NCBI RefSeq assembly: GCF_011395035.1
Contig: NZ_CP024768.1
Location: 1,423,377 to 1,487,376, forward strand
Origin: Pantoea cypripedii
Lineage (GTDB): Bacteria; Pseudomonadota; Gammaproteobacteria; Enterobacterales; Enterobacteriaceae
Length of the DNA: 64,000 bases
Reading direction: 5' to 3'
Shown: positions 1 through 7,670 of the stretch, piece after piece
Layout: the number at the start of each line of letters is the position of its first letter
Position numbering within the stretch: the first letter of the stretch is position 1
Notes under the pieces: generated by a model
Seen by the model: only the letters and a program-made list of their open reading frames with translations
What the model was told of the DNA's origin: nothing
Database searches by the model: none
Made by a program: the position numbers and the translations under genes

Positions 1-1
1 G

Positions 2-718
2 TTAGTGAGTGGAGACACTGCCACCGAGCTGGCGGGCGATGAACCGGTATTGATTGCGCAACGCACTCAGGTCCCGGTCGCGGTAGCCCCGCAGCGGCGT
101 GCTGCCGTTGAGGCTTTACTGGCCCAGCAACCGCTGGATGTGATCATCACCGACGATGGTTTGCAGCACTACGCGTTACAGCGCGATCGTGAAGTGGTGG
201 TGGTTGATGGTGTGCGTCGCTTTGGTAACGGCTGGTGGTTACCGGCTGGGCCGATGCGTGAGCGTGCCTCGCGTCTTGAGCGGGTCGATGCGGTTATCGT
301 CAATGGTGGAGAGGCCTCTGGCCGGGAAATTGCCATGACGCTGCAACCAGGCAGGGTCATTAACCTGGTAACCGGACAAAGCACCACGCTGGATCAATTG
401 CCCCCGGCGGTCGCGATGGCCGGTATCGGACATCCACCGCGCTTCTTCACGACCCTGAAACAACAAGGGCTGCAACCGGTGGCCGAAGTGGCCTTTGCCG
501 ATCATCACGCCTATAGCCAGGCGGAACTGAACAGCCTGATCCAGAAGGGGCAATGTCTGTTGATGACGGAAAAAGATGCCGTTAAGTGCCGGGCTTTTGC
601 CGGTGATAACTGGTGGTATTTACCCGTGGATGCACATCTGTCCGGGGCGGCACTGCCCGCGCTGCTCGATGACATCACGCAACTTTGTCTCACTGCGCGC
701 GATTCACAGCCGCGCTAG
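2..718 (+). CDS. lpxK: Tetraacyldisaccharide 4'-kinase, 3' part (window edge)
   Basis: The frame is open at the left edge, so this is the C-terminal part of LpxK (about 238 of some 325 residues). LpxK phosphorylates the 4' position of the lipid A disaccharide precursor at the inner membrane, giving lipid IVA. The motifs DEPVLI, TDDGLQHY, RRFGNGWWLPAGPMRE, MAGIGHPPRFF and TEKDAVKC are those I know from the family. The N-terminal membrane anchor and the P-loop lie outside the window. The GTG at position 5 is an internal codon, not a start. ycaQ follows after 21 bases, as in E. coli. Confidence 0.95.
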   Translation, partial: LVSGDTATELAGDEPVLIAQRTQVPVAVAPQRRAAVEALLAQQPLDVIITDDGLQHYALQRDREVVVVDGVRRFGNGWWLPAGPMRERASRLERVDAVIVNGGEASGREIAMTLQPGRVINLVTGQSTTLDQLPPAVAMAGIGHPPRFFTTLKQQGLQPVAEVAFADHHAYSQAELNSLIQKGQCLLMTEKDAVKCRAFAGDNWWYLPVDAHLSGAALPALLDDITQLCLTARDSQPR

Positions 719-739
719 TTTCTGGAGGGAAACTGAGTT

Positions 740-1957
740 ATGGCCCACGCGGAATCCCTTTCTTTAGCCACTGCCCGTCACCTCCATCTCGCCGCCCAGG
801 GCCTGCTCAGGCCGCCAAAACGTCGGGCGCGTTTTGCCGATATTCATGCCACCATTCGTCAGATGTCGCTACTGCAAATCGATACCATCAATGTAGTGGC
901 GCGCAGCCCGTACCTGGTCCTGTTTAGTCGGCTGGGTGATTACCCGATTAACTGGCTGGAAGAGACGCTGGCTGCGGGGGCGCTGTTTGAATACTGGGCG
1001 CATGAAGCCTGCTTTATACCACGCGAAGACTATCCGTTGTTACGCCATCGTATGCTGGACCCTTCACGTCTGGGCTGGAAATACAATGCACAATGGGTGG
1101 CGGATCATCAGCAGGAAATCGCGGACTTGCTGGAGCATATCAATGCCAATGGACCCGTCCGCGCTGCCGATTTTGTGGCGGATAAACAGAGCAAACCGGG
1201 CTGGTGGGCGTGGAAGCCGCATAAACGTCATCTGGAAAATCTGTTCAGCGCGGGTGAGCTGATGGTGGTGGAACGGCGTAATTTCCAGCGAGTGTATGAC
1301 CTGCAACAGCGCGTCATGCCGGACTGGGATGATGGGCAGCACGCGCTAAGTGAAGACGATGCAGTGGTCAGTATGCTGAACCAGAGCGCGCGCAGCCTGG
1401 GGATTTTCCGTCCCGCCTGGCTGGCAGATTATTACCGTCTGAAACGCGTAGCGCTACAACCCTGGCTGGCTGAGGCTAAAGAGCGGGGTGACATCGTACC
1501 CGTGCAGGTTGAGCAACTGGGTGAGATGTGGCTGCATCGCGATCGGTTGCCGCTACTGGAGAAACCGCAACCTGCGACCCATACAGCTCTGCTTTCGCCG
1601 TTTGATCCGGTGGTATGGGATCGCCGCCGGGCGCTGGAACTGTTCAATTTTGACTACCGTATCGAATGCTATACCCCGGCAGAAAAGCGTAAATATGGCT
1701 ATTTTGTCCTTCCTGTTTTGCACCGTGGCAGCCTGAAAGGGCGGCTGGACGCAAAAATGGATCGCCAGGCGCAGCAGCTGGTGATTCGATCATTTTGGCT
1801 GGAAGAGGGGGTGCGCGTGACGTCTGGCTTTATCAGCGATGTACAGCGCGCCATCTCGCGGTTTGCGCACTGGCAGGGTGCCAGTGAAGTGGTGATCGAG
1901 CAGGCTCCGGCAGCGTTACGCGCCGCCTGGTCAGATCGCTGGATATTAACCGAGTAG
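740..1957 (+). CDS. ycaQ: Winged-helix interstrand-crosslink DNA glycosylase YcaQ
   Basis: This 405-residue protein is close to E. coli YcaQ along its whole length. The family (HTH_42, AlkZ-like) excises alkylated bases and unhooks DNA interstrand crosslinks. Near the N terminus the sequence SLLQIDTINVVARSPYLVLFSR carries Q46 and D48, the Q-x-D form of the catalytic motif seen in the YcaQ branch; antibiotic-linked AlkZ has Q-x-Q. The conserved WAHEA and LSPFDPVVWDR segments are also present. The start is supported by GGAGGG about 10 bases upstream. It sits between lpxK and ycaR, probably in the same transcription unit, although its role is unrelated to lipid A. Confidence 0.94.
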   Translation: MAHAESLSLATARHLHLAAQGLLRPPKRRARFADIHATIRQMSLLQIDTINVVARSPYLVLFSRLGDYPINWLEETLAAGALFEYWAHEACFIPREDYPLLRHRMLDPSRLGWKYNAQWVADHQQEIADLLEHINANGPVRAADFVADKQSKPGWWAWKPHKRHLENLFSAGELMVVERRNFQRVYDLQQRVMPDWDDGQHALSEDDAVVSMLNQSARSLGIFRPAWLADYYRLKRVALQPWLAEAKERGDIVPVQVEQLGEMWLHRDRLPLLEKPQPATHTALLSPFDPVVWDRRRALELFNFDYRIECYTPAEKRKYGYFVLPVLHRGSLKGRLDAKMDRQAQQLVIRSFWLEEGVRVTSGFISDVQRAISRFAHWQGASEVVIEQAPAALRAAWSDRWILTE

Positions 1958-2032
1958 TGGATTGCGGCACGTTGCCTGGCCCTGGGCTATGGTATGCTAA
2001 CCGCCTGACGAATCGATCCACTGGAGGATATT

Positions 2033-2215
2033 ATGGATCACCGTTTACTTGAGATTGTGGCTTGCCCGGTTTGCAATGGAAAACTGTACTACAACAAAGA
2101 ACAGCAGGAGTTGATCTGCAAACCTGATGGACTGGCGTTCCCGGTGCGGGATGGCATTCCGGTGTTACTGGAAACCGAAGCACGCACCTTGTCTGTTGAA
2201 GAGATTCATCCATGA
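2033..2215 (+). CDS. ycaR: Trm112-like small zinc-finger-type protein YcaR
   Basis: A 60-residue protein of the UPF0434/Trm112-like family. The N-terminal ACPVCNGKL and the later LICKPDGLAFPVRDGIPVLLE give the short fold typical of the family; only two cysteines of a potential metal site (C-P-V-C) sit close together. GGAGG lies about 8 bases before the ATG. The stop overlaps the start of kdsB by four bases (ATGA), which implies translational coupling with the KDO pathway gene. The function in bacteria is not established. Confidence 0.9.
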   Translation: MDHRLLEIVACPVCNGKLYYNKEQQELICKPDGLAFPVRDGIPVLLETEARTLSVEEIHP

Positions 2216-2961
2216 GTTTCGTCGCCATTATTCCGGCGCGTTATGCTTCAACGCGTCTGCCGGGTAAACCGCTGGTGGATATCCTCGGTAAACCGATGGT
2301 GGTGCATGTTATGGAACGTGCCCGCGAATCGGGTGCTGATCGCATCATTGTTGCTACCGACCATCCAGACGTGGCAGCCGCCGTCGAAGCGGCCGGTGGT
2401 GAGGTCTGTATGACCAGTCCCGACCATCATTCCGGTACCGAGCGTCTGGCAGAAGTAATTGAAAAATATCAGTTCCCGGATGACACCATTATCGTCAATG
2501 TCCAGGGCGATGAGCCGATGATACCGCCTGCCATTGTGCGTCAGGTCGCGGCAAATCTCGCTCAGGCTGATGCGGGGATGGCGACCCTCGCCGTGCCGAT
2601 TCACGATGCAGAAGAAGCCTTCAATCCCAACGCGGTAAAAGTGGTGACCGATGCGCGGGGTTATGCGCTTTATTTCTCACGCGCCACCATTCCCTGGGAT
2701 CGTGAACGTTACGCGAAATCGCGTGAACAGGCTGGCGATACGCTGCTGCGCCATATTGGCATCTATGCTTATCGTGCGGGTTTTGTGCGTCGTTACATTG
2801 CCTGGGCACCTTGTCCGCTGGAGCAGATTGAGTTGCTCGAACAGCTGCGTGTGTTGTGGTACGGCGAAAAAATCCACGTTGCGGTTGCTGAAACTGTGCC
2901 AGGCGTGGGTGTTGACACCCCGGAAGACCTGCAACGCGTGCGCGTAGCGATGCAGGGCTAA
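2212..2961 (+). CDS. kdsB: 3-deoxy-manno-octulosonate cytidylyltransferase
   Basis: CMP-KDO synthetase of 249 residues. It activates KDO with CTP in the cytoplasm so that WaaA can transfer it to lipid IVA, which makes it functionally linked to lpxK upstream. The N terminus FVAIIPARYASTRLPGKPL is the nucleotide-binding signature, and NVQGDEPMIPP and GVDTPEDLQRV are characteristic of the enzyme. Length is normal for the family. Its start is fused to the ycaR stop by an ATGA overlap. A weak hairpin follows the stop codon. Confidence 0.97.
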   Translation: MSFVAIIPARYASTRLPGKPLVDILGKPMVVHVMERARESGADRIIVATDHPDVAAAVEAAGGEVCMTSPDHHSGTERLAEVIEKYQFPDDTIIVNVQGDEPMIPPAIVRQVAANLAQADAGMATLAVPIHDAEEAFNPNAVKVVTDARGYALYFSRATIPWDRERYAKSREQAGDTLLRHIGIYAYRAGFVRRYIAWAPCPLEQIELLEQLRVLWYGEKIHVAVAETVPGVGVDTPEDLQRVRVAMQG

Positions 2962-2965
2962 TCCT

Positions 2966-2997
2966 GCAGAGGCCAGCTTGTTGTGAGCTGGCTCTGC
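2966..2997 (+). terminator. Possible kdsB terminator hairpin
   Basis: Inverted repeat GCCAGCT (2972-2978) with AGCTGGC (2986-2992), extended by GCAGA and TCTGC outside with one bulged G. Only a short T-rich stretch follows (TGTTCTTTG), so intrinsic termination is uncertain. Confidence 0.4.
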
Positions 2998-3076
2998 TGT
3001 TCTTTGATCTGGCGCATCACTCTGCGCTGCCGTGACCTCCAGGATAATCAAGTCACTTTAATCGGGAGGATGACGC

Positions 3077-3970
3077 ATGGAACAGCTCCGTTCAGAACTG
3101 ACGCTGGTGCTTGGAGAAAGCGTCGGCCGTCTCGAAACCATTAGTGAACAATCACAGTCGCGGCTTTATGCCCTGTACGATGCCGCCGATAAACCGATGC
3201 CGGTGGTGGCGAAGTATTTCCGTCATCAGGGGCGCGCAGCGCTGGAAGCCAAAAAGCTGGCGATGCTGGGCCGTGATGGTTTGATTGCTGTTCCTGCGGT
3301 ATTTGGTCTGGTGCTGAGCCAGCAAAAGCCGGTGCATGAAATGTTACTGATGGCTCGCCTCAATGGGGTTTCCGCCGAAGCTCCGGCGCGTACTGCGGCG
3401 CGCTGGGAGCAGTTGTGTGAGCAGGTCATTGAGGGCTTACTGGCATGGCATCGTATTGATAGCCACGGTCTGGTGGGGAGCATCGATAGCATTCAGGAAA
3501 ACAGCTGGCCGGCGTGGTATCAGCAGCGGGTTGAAGTGCTGTGGTCAACCTTAGGCTATCTGTCACCGCCTGGTTTCACCCTCGACGATCGGCAAATTCT
3601 GTTCCGCAGCCGTCAACAGCTGCCCCGCCTGCTGGAGGGATTTGACGATCCCTGTGTGCTGATTCATGGCAACCTGCGCCTCGCGAGCATCATGAAGGAC
3701 GCACGCAACGATCTATTGGTGGCGATGACCCAGCCCGGCAATGTGCTGTGGGCACCACGTGAGTTTGAGCTGATGCGGCTGGGGGATAACGGTGCTGAGG
3801 CGTCACTGCTGCAACACTATTTACAGCGCGCGCCAGTGGCGGAAGGTTTCCTCTGGCGGCGCTGGCTGTATCAATTATGGGACTGCATCGATACGCTGGT
3901 GAATACCGGGCAATTTGATCGCCCGCGTTTTGATCATGCACGGGAACAGCTACTCCCCTGGCTGGGGTGA
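3077..3970 (+). CDS. ycbJ: YcbJ, phosphotransferase-like protein of unknown function
   Basis: A 297-residue cytoplasmic protein matching E. coli YcbJ in length and position, with shared segments such as SVEAPART-like (here SAEAPART), RWEQL, LLAWHRIDS and YLQRAPVAEGFLWRRWLYQLWD. The fold is that of aminoglycoside phosphotransferase/choline kinase-type proteins; the LIHGNL stretch sits where the catalytic HGD loop would be, but the aspartate is replaced (HGN), so kinase activity is doubtful. The start has GGGAGGA 7 bases upstream. The 3' end overlaps the convergent elyC by 21 bases. Confidence 0.85.
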   Translation: MEQLRSELTLVLGESVGRLETISEQSQSRLYALYDAADKPMPVVAKYFRHQGRAALEAKKLAMLGRDGLIAVPAVFGLVLSQQKPVHEMLLMARLNGVSAEAPARTAARWEQLCEQVIEGLLAWHRIDSHGLVGSIDSIQENSWPAWYQQRVEVLWSTLGYLSPPGFTLDDRQILFRSRQQLPRLLEGFDDPCVLIHGNLRLASIMKDARNDLLVAMTQPGNVLWAPREFELMRLGDNGAEASLLQHYLQRAPVAEGFLWRRWLYQLWDCIDTLVNTGQFDRPRFDHAREQLLPWLG

Positions 3971-4735
3971 GGTCATATCATCTCCGTGGACTGCCTGCCA
4001 CGCCTGCCCCAGCGTTTCATAAATCGCCCGTTCGCTATGGCTTAACCATAAGGGAGAGGGGATGGCTCGCTCCCACCAATTTAGGGGTGAGGTGATAGCC
4101 AGCTGGTTAGCCGGTGCTGCCAATGGATTTAGCCCGGCGCTCTGGAAGAAATGCATGGCGCGTGGCAGATGATTAGCGGAAGTGACCAACAGGAACGGAT
4201 GCTGACCCACGGCGATTTTTACCGCTTGCGCTTCCTCGCGGGTGTCTTTGGGGTGATCCAGCACCATAATAGCGTCAGCCGGAACACCGAGACTCTCCGC
4301 CACCTGCGACGCGACGCGGGCGTTGCTCATCGGATTATTTCCTGCCGCCGCGCCGGTAAAGATCATCTTCGCCTGCGGGTAACGTCGCCACTGGCGTACG
4401 CCTTCGGCCACACGAGGCAGACTATTCCCAATCAGGTTCGAACTGGGTGCCCATGCAGGATTAAAGGTGTATCCGCCGCCCAACACCACGATATAATCGA
4501 CGCGTTCGCTGCGGTTCCAGGTCGGATACTGGTTTTCCAGTGGCAGCAACAGACGATCGGCCACGGGTTGCAGGCTGAGTAACAGCAGCAGAAGCCAGCT
4601 GATTGATATCAGGATTTTGCCGCTTTTCTGCCAGCGGCTGAACCAGAGCAACAAAAGTCCGGCTGCCATTAATGACAGCAGCAGCGGCAAGGGCAGTAAC
4701 ATCCCACCGATCACTTTTTTTAACGTGAAAAACAT
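3950..4735 (-). CDS. elyC: ElyC, DUF218 inner-membrane protein of envelope biogenesis
   Basis: 261 residues from the chosen ATG at 4735. The frame is open further upstream, but AAGGAG stands 8 bases before this ATG and the family begins M-F-T-L-K-K. Two N-terminal hydrophobic segments (about residues 10-30 and 37-58, including LLPLPLLLSLMAAGLLLLWFS) precede the DUF218 domain, recognised by DYIVVLGGGYT, IFTGAAAGN, DTREEAQAV and LLVTSANHLPRAM. In E. coli ElyC supports peptidoglycan synthesis at low temperature through the lipid carrier pathway. It converges on and overlaps ycbJ by 21 bases and is divergent from cmoM. Confidence 0.93.
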   Translation of the reverse strand: MFFTLKKVIGGMLLPLPLLLSLMAAGLLLLWFSRWQKSGKILISISWLLLLLLSLQPVADRLLLPLENQYPTWNRSERVDYIVVLGGGYTFNPAWAPSSNLIGNSLPRVAEGVRQWRRYPQAKMIFTGAAAGNNPMSNARVASQVAESLGVPADAIMVLDHPKDTREEAQAVKIAVGQHPFLLVTSANHLPRAMHFFQSAGLNPLAAPANQLAITSPLNWWERAIPSPLWLSHSERAIYETLGQAWQAVHGDDMTSPQPGE

Positions 4736-4859
4736 CGAAAATTGCTCCTTTTGGCCGAAAAAACAGCAGCCAGACACTAACCACGGGATGAAAGGTTCAT
4801 TCTTGTTGAGCCTGTGACAAAATAGCACAAGTTGAATGCAGCAGAGCGGAGCGACCAGC

Positions 4860-5630
4860 ATGCAGGATCGTAACTTTGACGATCTCGCGGAGAGATTTTC
4901 AAAGAACATTTATGGCACCAAAAAAGGCATGGTGCGCCAGGCGATCCTGTGGGATGAGCTGGATGCGCTACTGCCGACGCTGCCCGCCGGGCCGCTGTCG
5001 GTGCTGGATGCGGGTGGTGGTGTAGGGCAAATCTCCAGCGGCCTGGCCGCGCGCGGGCATCAGGTTGTCCTGTGCGACTTGTCTGCGGAGATGCTGAAGC
5101 TGGCTGAGGCGCACGCGCTGGCTGAAGGTGTGAGCCACAACATGCAATTCAAACAAATTAGCGCGCAACAGGTCGGCGAACATTTGGATAAGCCGGTTGA
5201 TCTGGTATTGTTTCACGCTGTGCTGGAATGGGTCGCGCAGCCCGAGGAAGTATTGCAGGCGTTATGGCGCACCCTGAAGCCGGGTGGAGTATTGTCGCTG
5301 ATGTTTTTTAATCGTCATGCCTTAACCCTGCGTCTGCTAACCCTCGGTAATTTTGGCTATCTGCAGGCCAATATGTCCAAACGCAAAAAGCGCACGTTGT
5401 CGCCTGATTACCCGCGCGATCCCGAAGAAGTGTATCGCTGGCTGGCTGACTGCGGCTTTGAGATTGAACAGCGCGCGGGCATTCGCGTCTTTTGTGATTA
5501 CATGAAAGAGCAGGCTGCCGCCCTGAAAGACGTTGAGTCCATTATTGAGATGGAACGGCGCTACTGTCGCCAGGAGCCCTTTTTGAGTTTAGGGCGCTAT
5601 ATCCACGTGACCGCGCGCAAACCCAGGTAG
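4860..5630 (+). CDS. cmoM: tRNA 5-carboxymethoxyuridine methyltransferase
   Basis: Class I SAM-dependent methyltransferase, 256 residues from ATG 4860; an in-frame upstream ATG at 4836 would add eight residues not found in the family, and GGAG lies 8 bases before 4860. The SAM loop is VLDAGGGVGQISSGLA near residue 47, followed by LCDLSAEML and the motif FHAVLEWVAQPEEVL. CmoM (formerly SmtA) methylates cmo5U34 of wobble-reading tRNAs to mcmo5U. It heads the unit cmoM-mukF-mukE-mukB, with 11 bases to mukF, the arrangement seen in E. coli. Confidence 0.95.
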   Translation: MQDRNFDDLAERFSKNIYGTKKGMVRQAILWDELDALLPTLPAGPLSVLDAGGGVGQISSGLAARGHQVVLCDLSAEMLKLAEAHALAEGVSHNMQFKQISAQQVGEHLDKPVDLVLFHAVLEWVAQPEEVLQALWRTLKPGGVLSLMFFNRHALTLRLLTLGNFGYLQANMSKRKKRTLSPDYPRDPEEVYRWLADCGFEIEQRAGIRVFCDYMKEQAAALKDVESIIEMERRYCRQEPFLSLGRYIHVTARKPR

Positions 5631-5641
5631 AAGGACCAACT

Positions 5642-6964
5642 ATGAGCGAATTTTCCCAGACGGTGCCCGAACTGGTGGCATGGGCGCGCAAGAACGATTT
5701 TTCGCTTGCGTTGCCGGTAGAACGTCTGGCTTTTTTGCTGGCTATCGCCACCTTAAACGGTGAGCGGATGGATGGCGAAATGAGTGAAGGTGAGTTGATT
5801 GACGCATTTCGTCATGTCAGCAAAGCGTTCGAACAAACCCACGAAACCGTACAGGTGCGTGCCAACAACGCCATCAACGATATGGTGCGGCAGCGTCTGC
5901 TTAACCGTTTTACCAGCGAACTGACGGAAGGCCATGCGATCTACCGTCTGACACCGCTGGCCATCGGCATCACCGACTATTACATCCGCCAGCGCGAATT
6001 TTCGACCCTGCGTCTTTCGATGCAGCTGTCGATTGTGGCGCAGGAGCTGAAACGCGCCGCCGATGCGGCGGAAGAAGATGGCGATGAGTTTCACTGGCAC
6101 CGTAACGTGTTTGCGCCGCTGAAATACTCCGTGGCGGAAATTTTCGACAGCATCGATATGACGCAACGTCTGATGGATGAACAGCAACAGGCGGTGAAGA
6201 CCGATATCGCCGATCTGCTGAACAAAGACTGGCGTGCGGCGATTTCCAGCTGTGAAATGCTGCTGTCAGAAACCTCCGGCACGCTGCGTGAATTGCAGGA
6301 TACGCTGGAAGCGGCCGGCGATAAGTTACAGGCCAATCTGTTGCGTATTCAGGACGCGACCCTGAGCAGCCCGGATCTGGGCTTTGTCGATAAGCTGGTG
6401 TTTGATCTGCAAAGCAAGCTGGACCGCATTATCAGCTGGGGTCAGCAGGCCATCGACCTGTGGATTGGCTATGATCGCCACGTCCATAAATTCATTCGTA
6501 CCGCCATCGACATGGACAAAAACCGCGTGTTTGCGCAGCGTTTGCGTCTGTCGGTGCAGAACTATTTCGACCAGCCGTGGGCGCTGACCTACGCCAACGC
6601 CGACCGTCTGTTTGATATGCGTGATGAAGAGATGACGCTGCGCAACGACGAGGTGATGGGTGAGCTGCCGCCCGAGCTGGAATACGAAGAGTTTAACGAA
6701 ATTCGTGAGCAACTGGCCGCAATGATTGAAGAAGCTCTGCAGGTGTACCGGCAGGAGCAGCGGCCGCTCAACCTCGCCACGGTGATGCGCGACTATCTGT
6801 CGCAATATCCGCGTGCCCGCCACTTTGATCTGGCGCGCATCGTGATTGATCAGGCGGTTCGCCTCGGCGTGGCCGAAGCCGATTTAGCCGGTCTGCCTGC
6901 GGAATGGCAGACCATTAATGAATACGGAGCCAAGGTGCAGGCACATGTCATCGACAAATATTGA
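5642..6964 (+). CDS. mukF: Chromosome partition protein MukF (kleisin)
   Basis: 440 residues, the usual length. MukF is the kleisin of the MukBEF condensin: its N-terminal winged-helix domain dimerises, the middle helical bundle contacts the MukB neck, and the C-terminal winged helix contacts the MukB cap. The N terminus (SQTVPELVAWARKNDFSLALPVERLAFLLAIA) and the acidic linker around NDEVMGELPPELEYEEFNEIREQ are typical. The AAGGACC ahead of the start is adequate. mukE starts inside its last 20 bases. Confidence 0.97.
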   Translation: MSEFSQTVPELVAWARKNDFSLALPVERLAFLLAIATLNGERMDGEMSEGELIDAFRHVSKAFEQTHETVQVRANNAINDMVRQRLLNRFTSELTEGHAIYRLTPLAIGITDYYIRQREFSTLRLSMQLSIVAQELKRAADAAEEDGDEFHWHRNVFAPLKYSVAEIFDSIDMTQRLMDEQQQAVKTDIADLLNKDWRAAISSCEMLLSETSGTLRELQDTLEAAGDKLQANLLRIQDATLSSPDLGFVDKLVFDLQSKLDRIISWGQQAIDLWIGYDRHVHKFIRTAIDMDKNRVFAQRLRLSVQNYFDQPWALTYANADRLFDMRDEEMTLRNDEVMGELPPELEYEEFNEIREQLAAMIEEALQVYRQEQRPLNLATVMRDYLSQYPRARHFDLARIVIDQAVRLGVAEADLAGLPAEWQTINEYGAKVQAHVIDKY

Positions 6965-7670
6965 ACAAGTGATGCCAGTTAAGCTGGCGCAGGCACTGGC
7001 AAACCCCATTTTCCCCGCGCTCGATAGCCAGTTACGCGCGGGACGCCACATTGGCATCGAAGAACTGGATAATCACGCATTCCTGATGGATTACCAGGAA
7101 TATCTGGAAGAGTTTTACGCGCGTTATAACGTGGAACTGATTCGTGCGCCGGAAGGATTTTTCTACCTGCGTCCGCGTTCGACCACGCTGATCCCGCGTT
7201 CGGTGCTCTCCGAGCTGGATATGATGGTAGGGAAAATCCTCTGTTTCCTCTATCTCAGCCCGGAACGTCTGGCGAATGAAGGCATCTTTACCCAGCAGGA
7301 ATTGTACGACGAACTGCTGTCACTGGCGGACGAGAGCAAATTGCTCAAGCTGGTTAACCAGCGCTCCACCGGTTCCGACCTTGACCGTGCCAAATTGCAG
7401 GAGAAGATGCGTGCATCGCTCAACCGCCTGCGTCGTCTGGGCATGGTGTGGTTTATGGGCAATGACAGCAGCAAATTTCGCATCACCGAATCGGTGTTTC
7501 GCTTCGGTGCGGATGTGCGTAGTGGTGATGATGCCCGCGAAGCGCAGCTGCGTCTGATTCGCGATGGCGAAGCCATGACGTTGGAAAACGCCACTGCGAC
7601 CCCGGACAGCGATGAAAATGATAACGACATCGAGAGCGAAGCGAGTGATAACGCGGAGGAACAGTCATGA
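6945..7670 (+). CDS. mukE: Chromosome partition protein MukE
   Basis: 241 residues from ATG 6945 (MSSTNIEQVMPVKLAQALANPIFPALDS), chosen over the more upstream frame start because this N terminus is family-conserved. MukE is the KITE subunit that binds the MukF linker and completes the MukBEF ring. The segment from YLEEFYARYNVELIRAPEGFFYLRPRSTTLIPRSVLSELDMM onward is nearly invariant. The last 30 residues are acidic and variable (DSDENDNDIESEASDNAEEQ). It overlaps mukF by 20 bases and mukB by four (ATGA), so all three are translationally coupled. Confidence 0.97.
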   Translation: MSSTNIEQVMPVKLAQALANPIFPALDSQLRAGRHIGIEELDNHAFLMDYQEYLEEFYARYNVELIRAPEGFFYLRPRSTTLIPRSVLSELDMMVGKILCFLYLSPERLANEGIFTQQELYDELLSLADESKLLKLVNQRSTGSDLDRAKLQEKMRASLNRLRRLGMVWFMGNDSSKFRITESVFRFGADVRSGDDAREAQLRLIRDGEAMTLENATATPDSDENDNDIESEASDNAEEQS

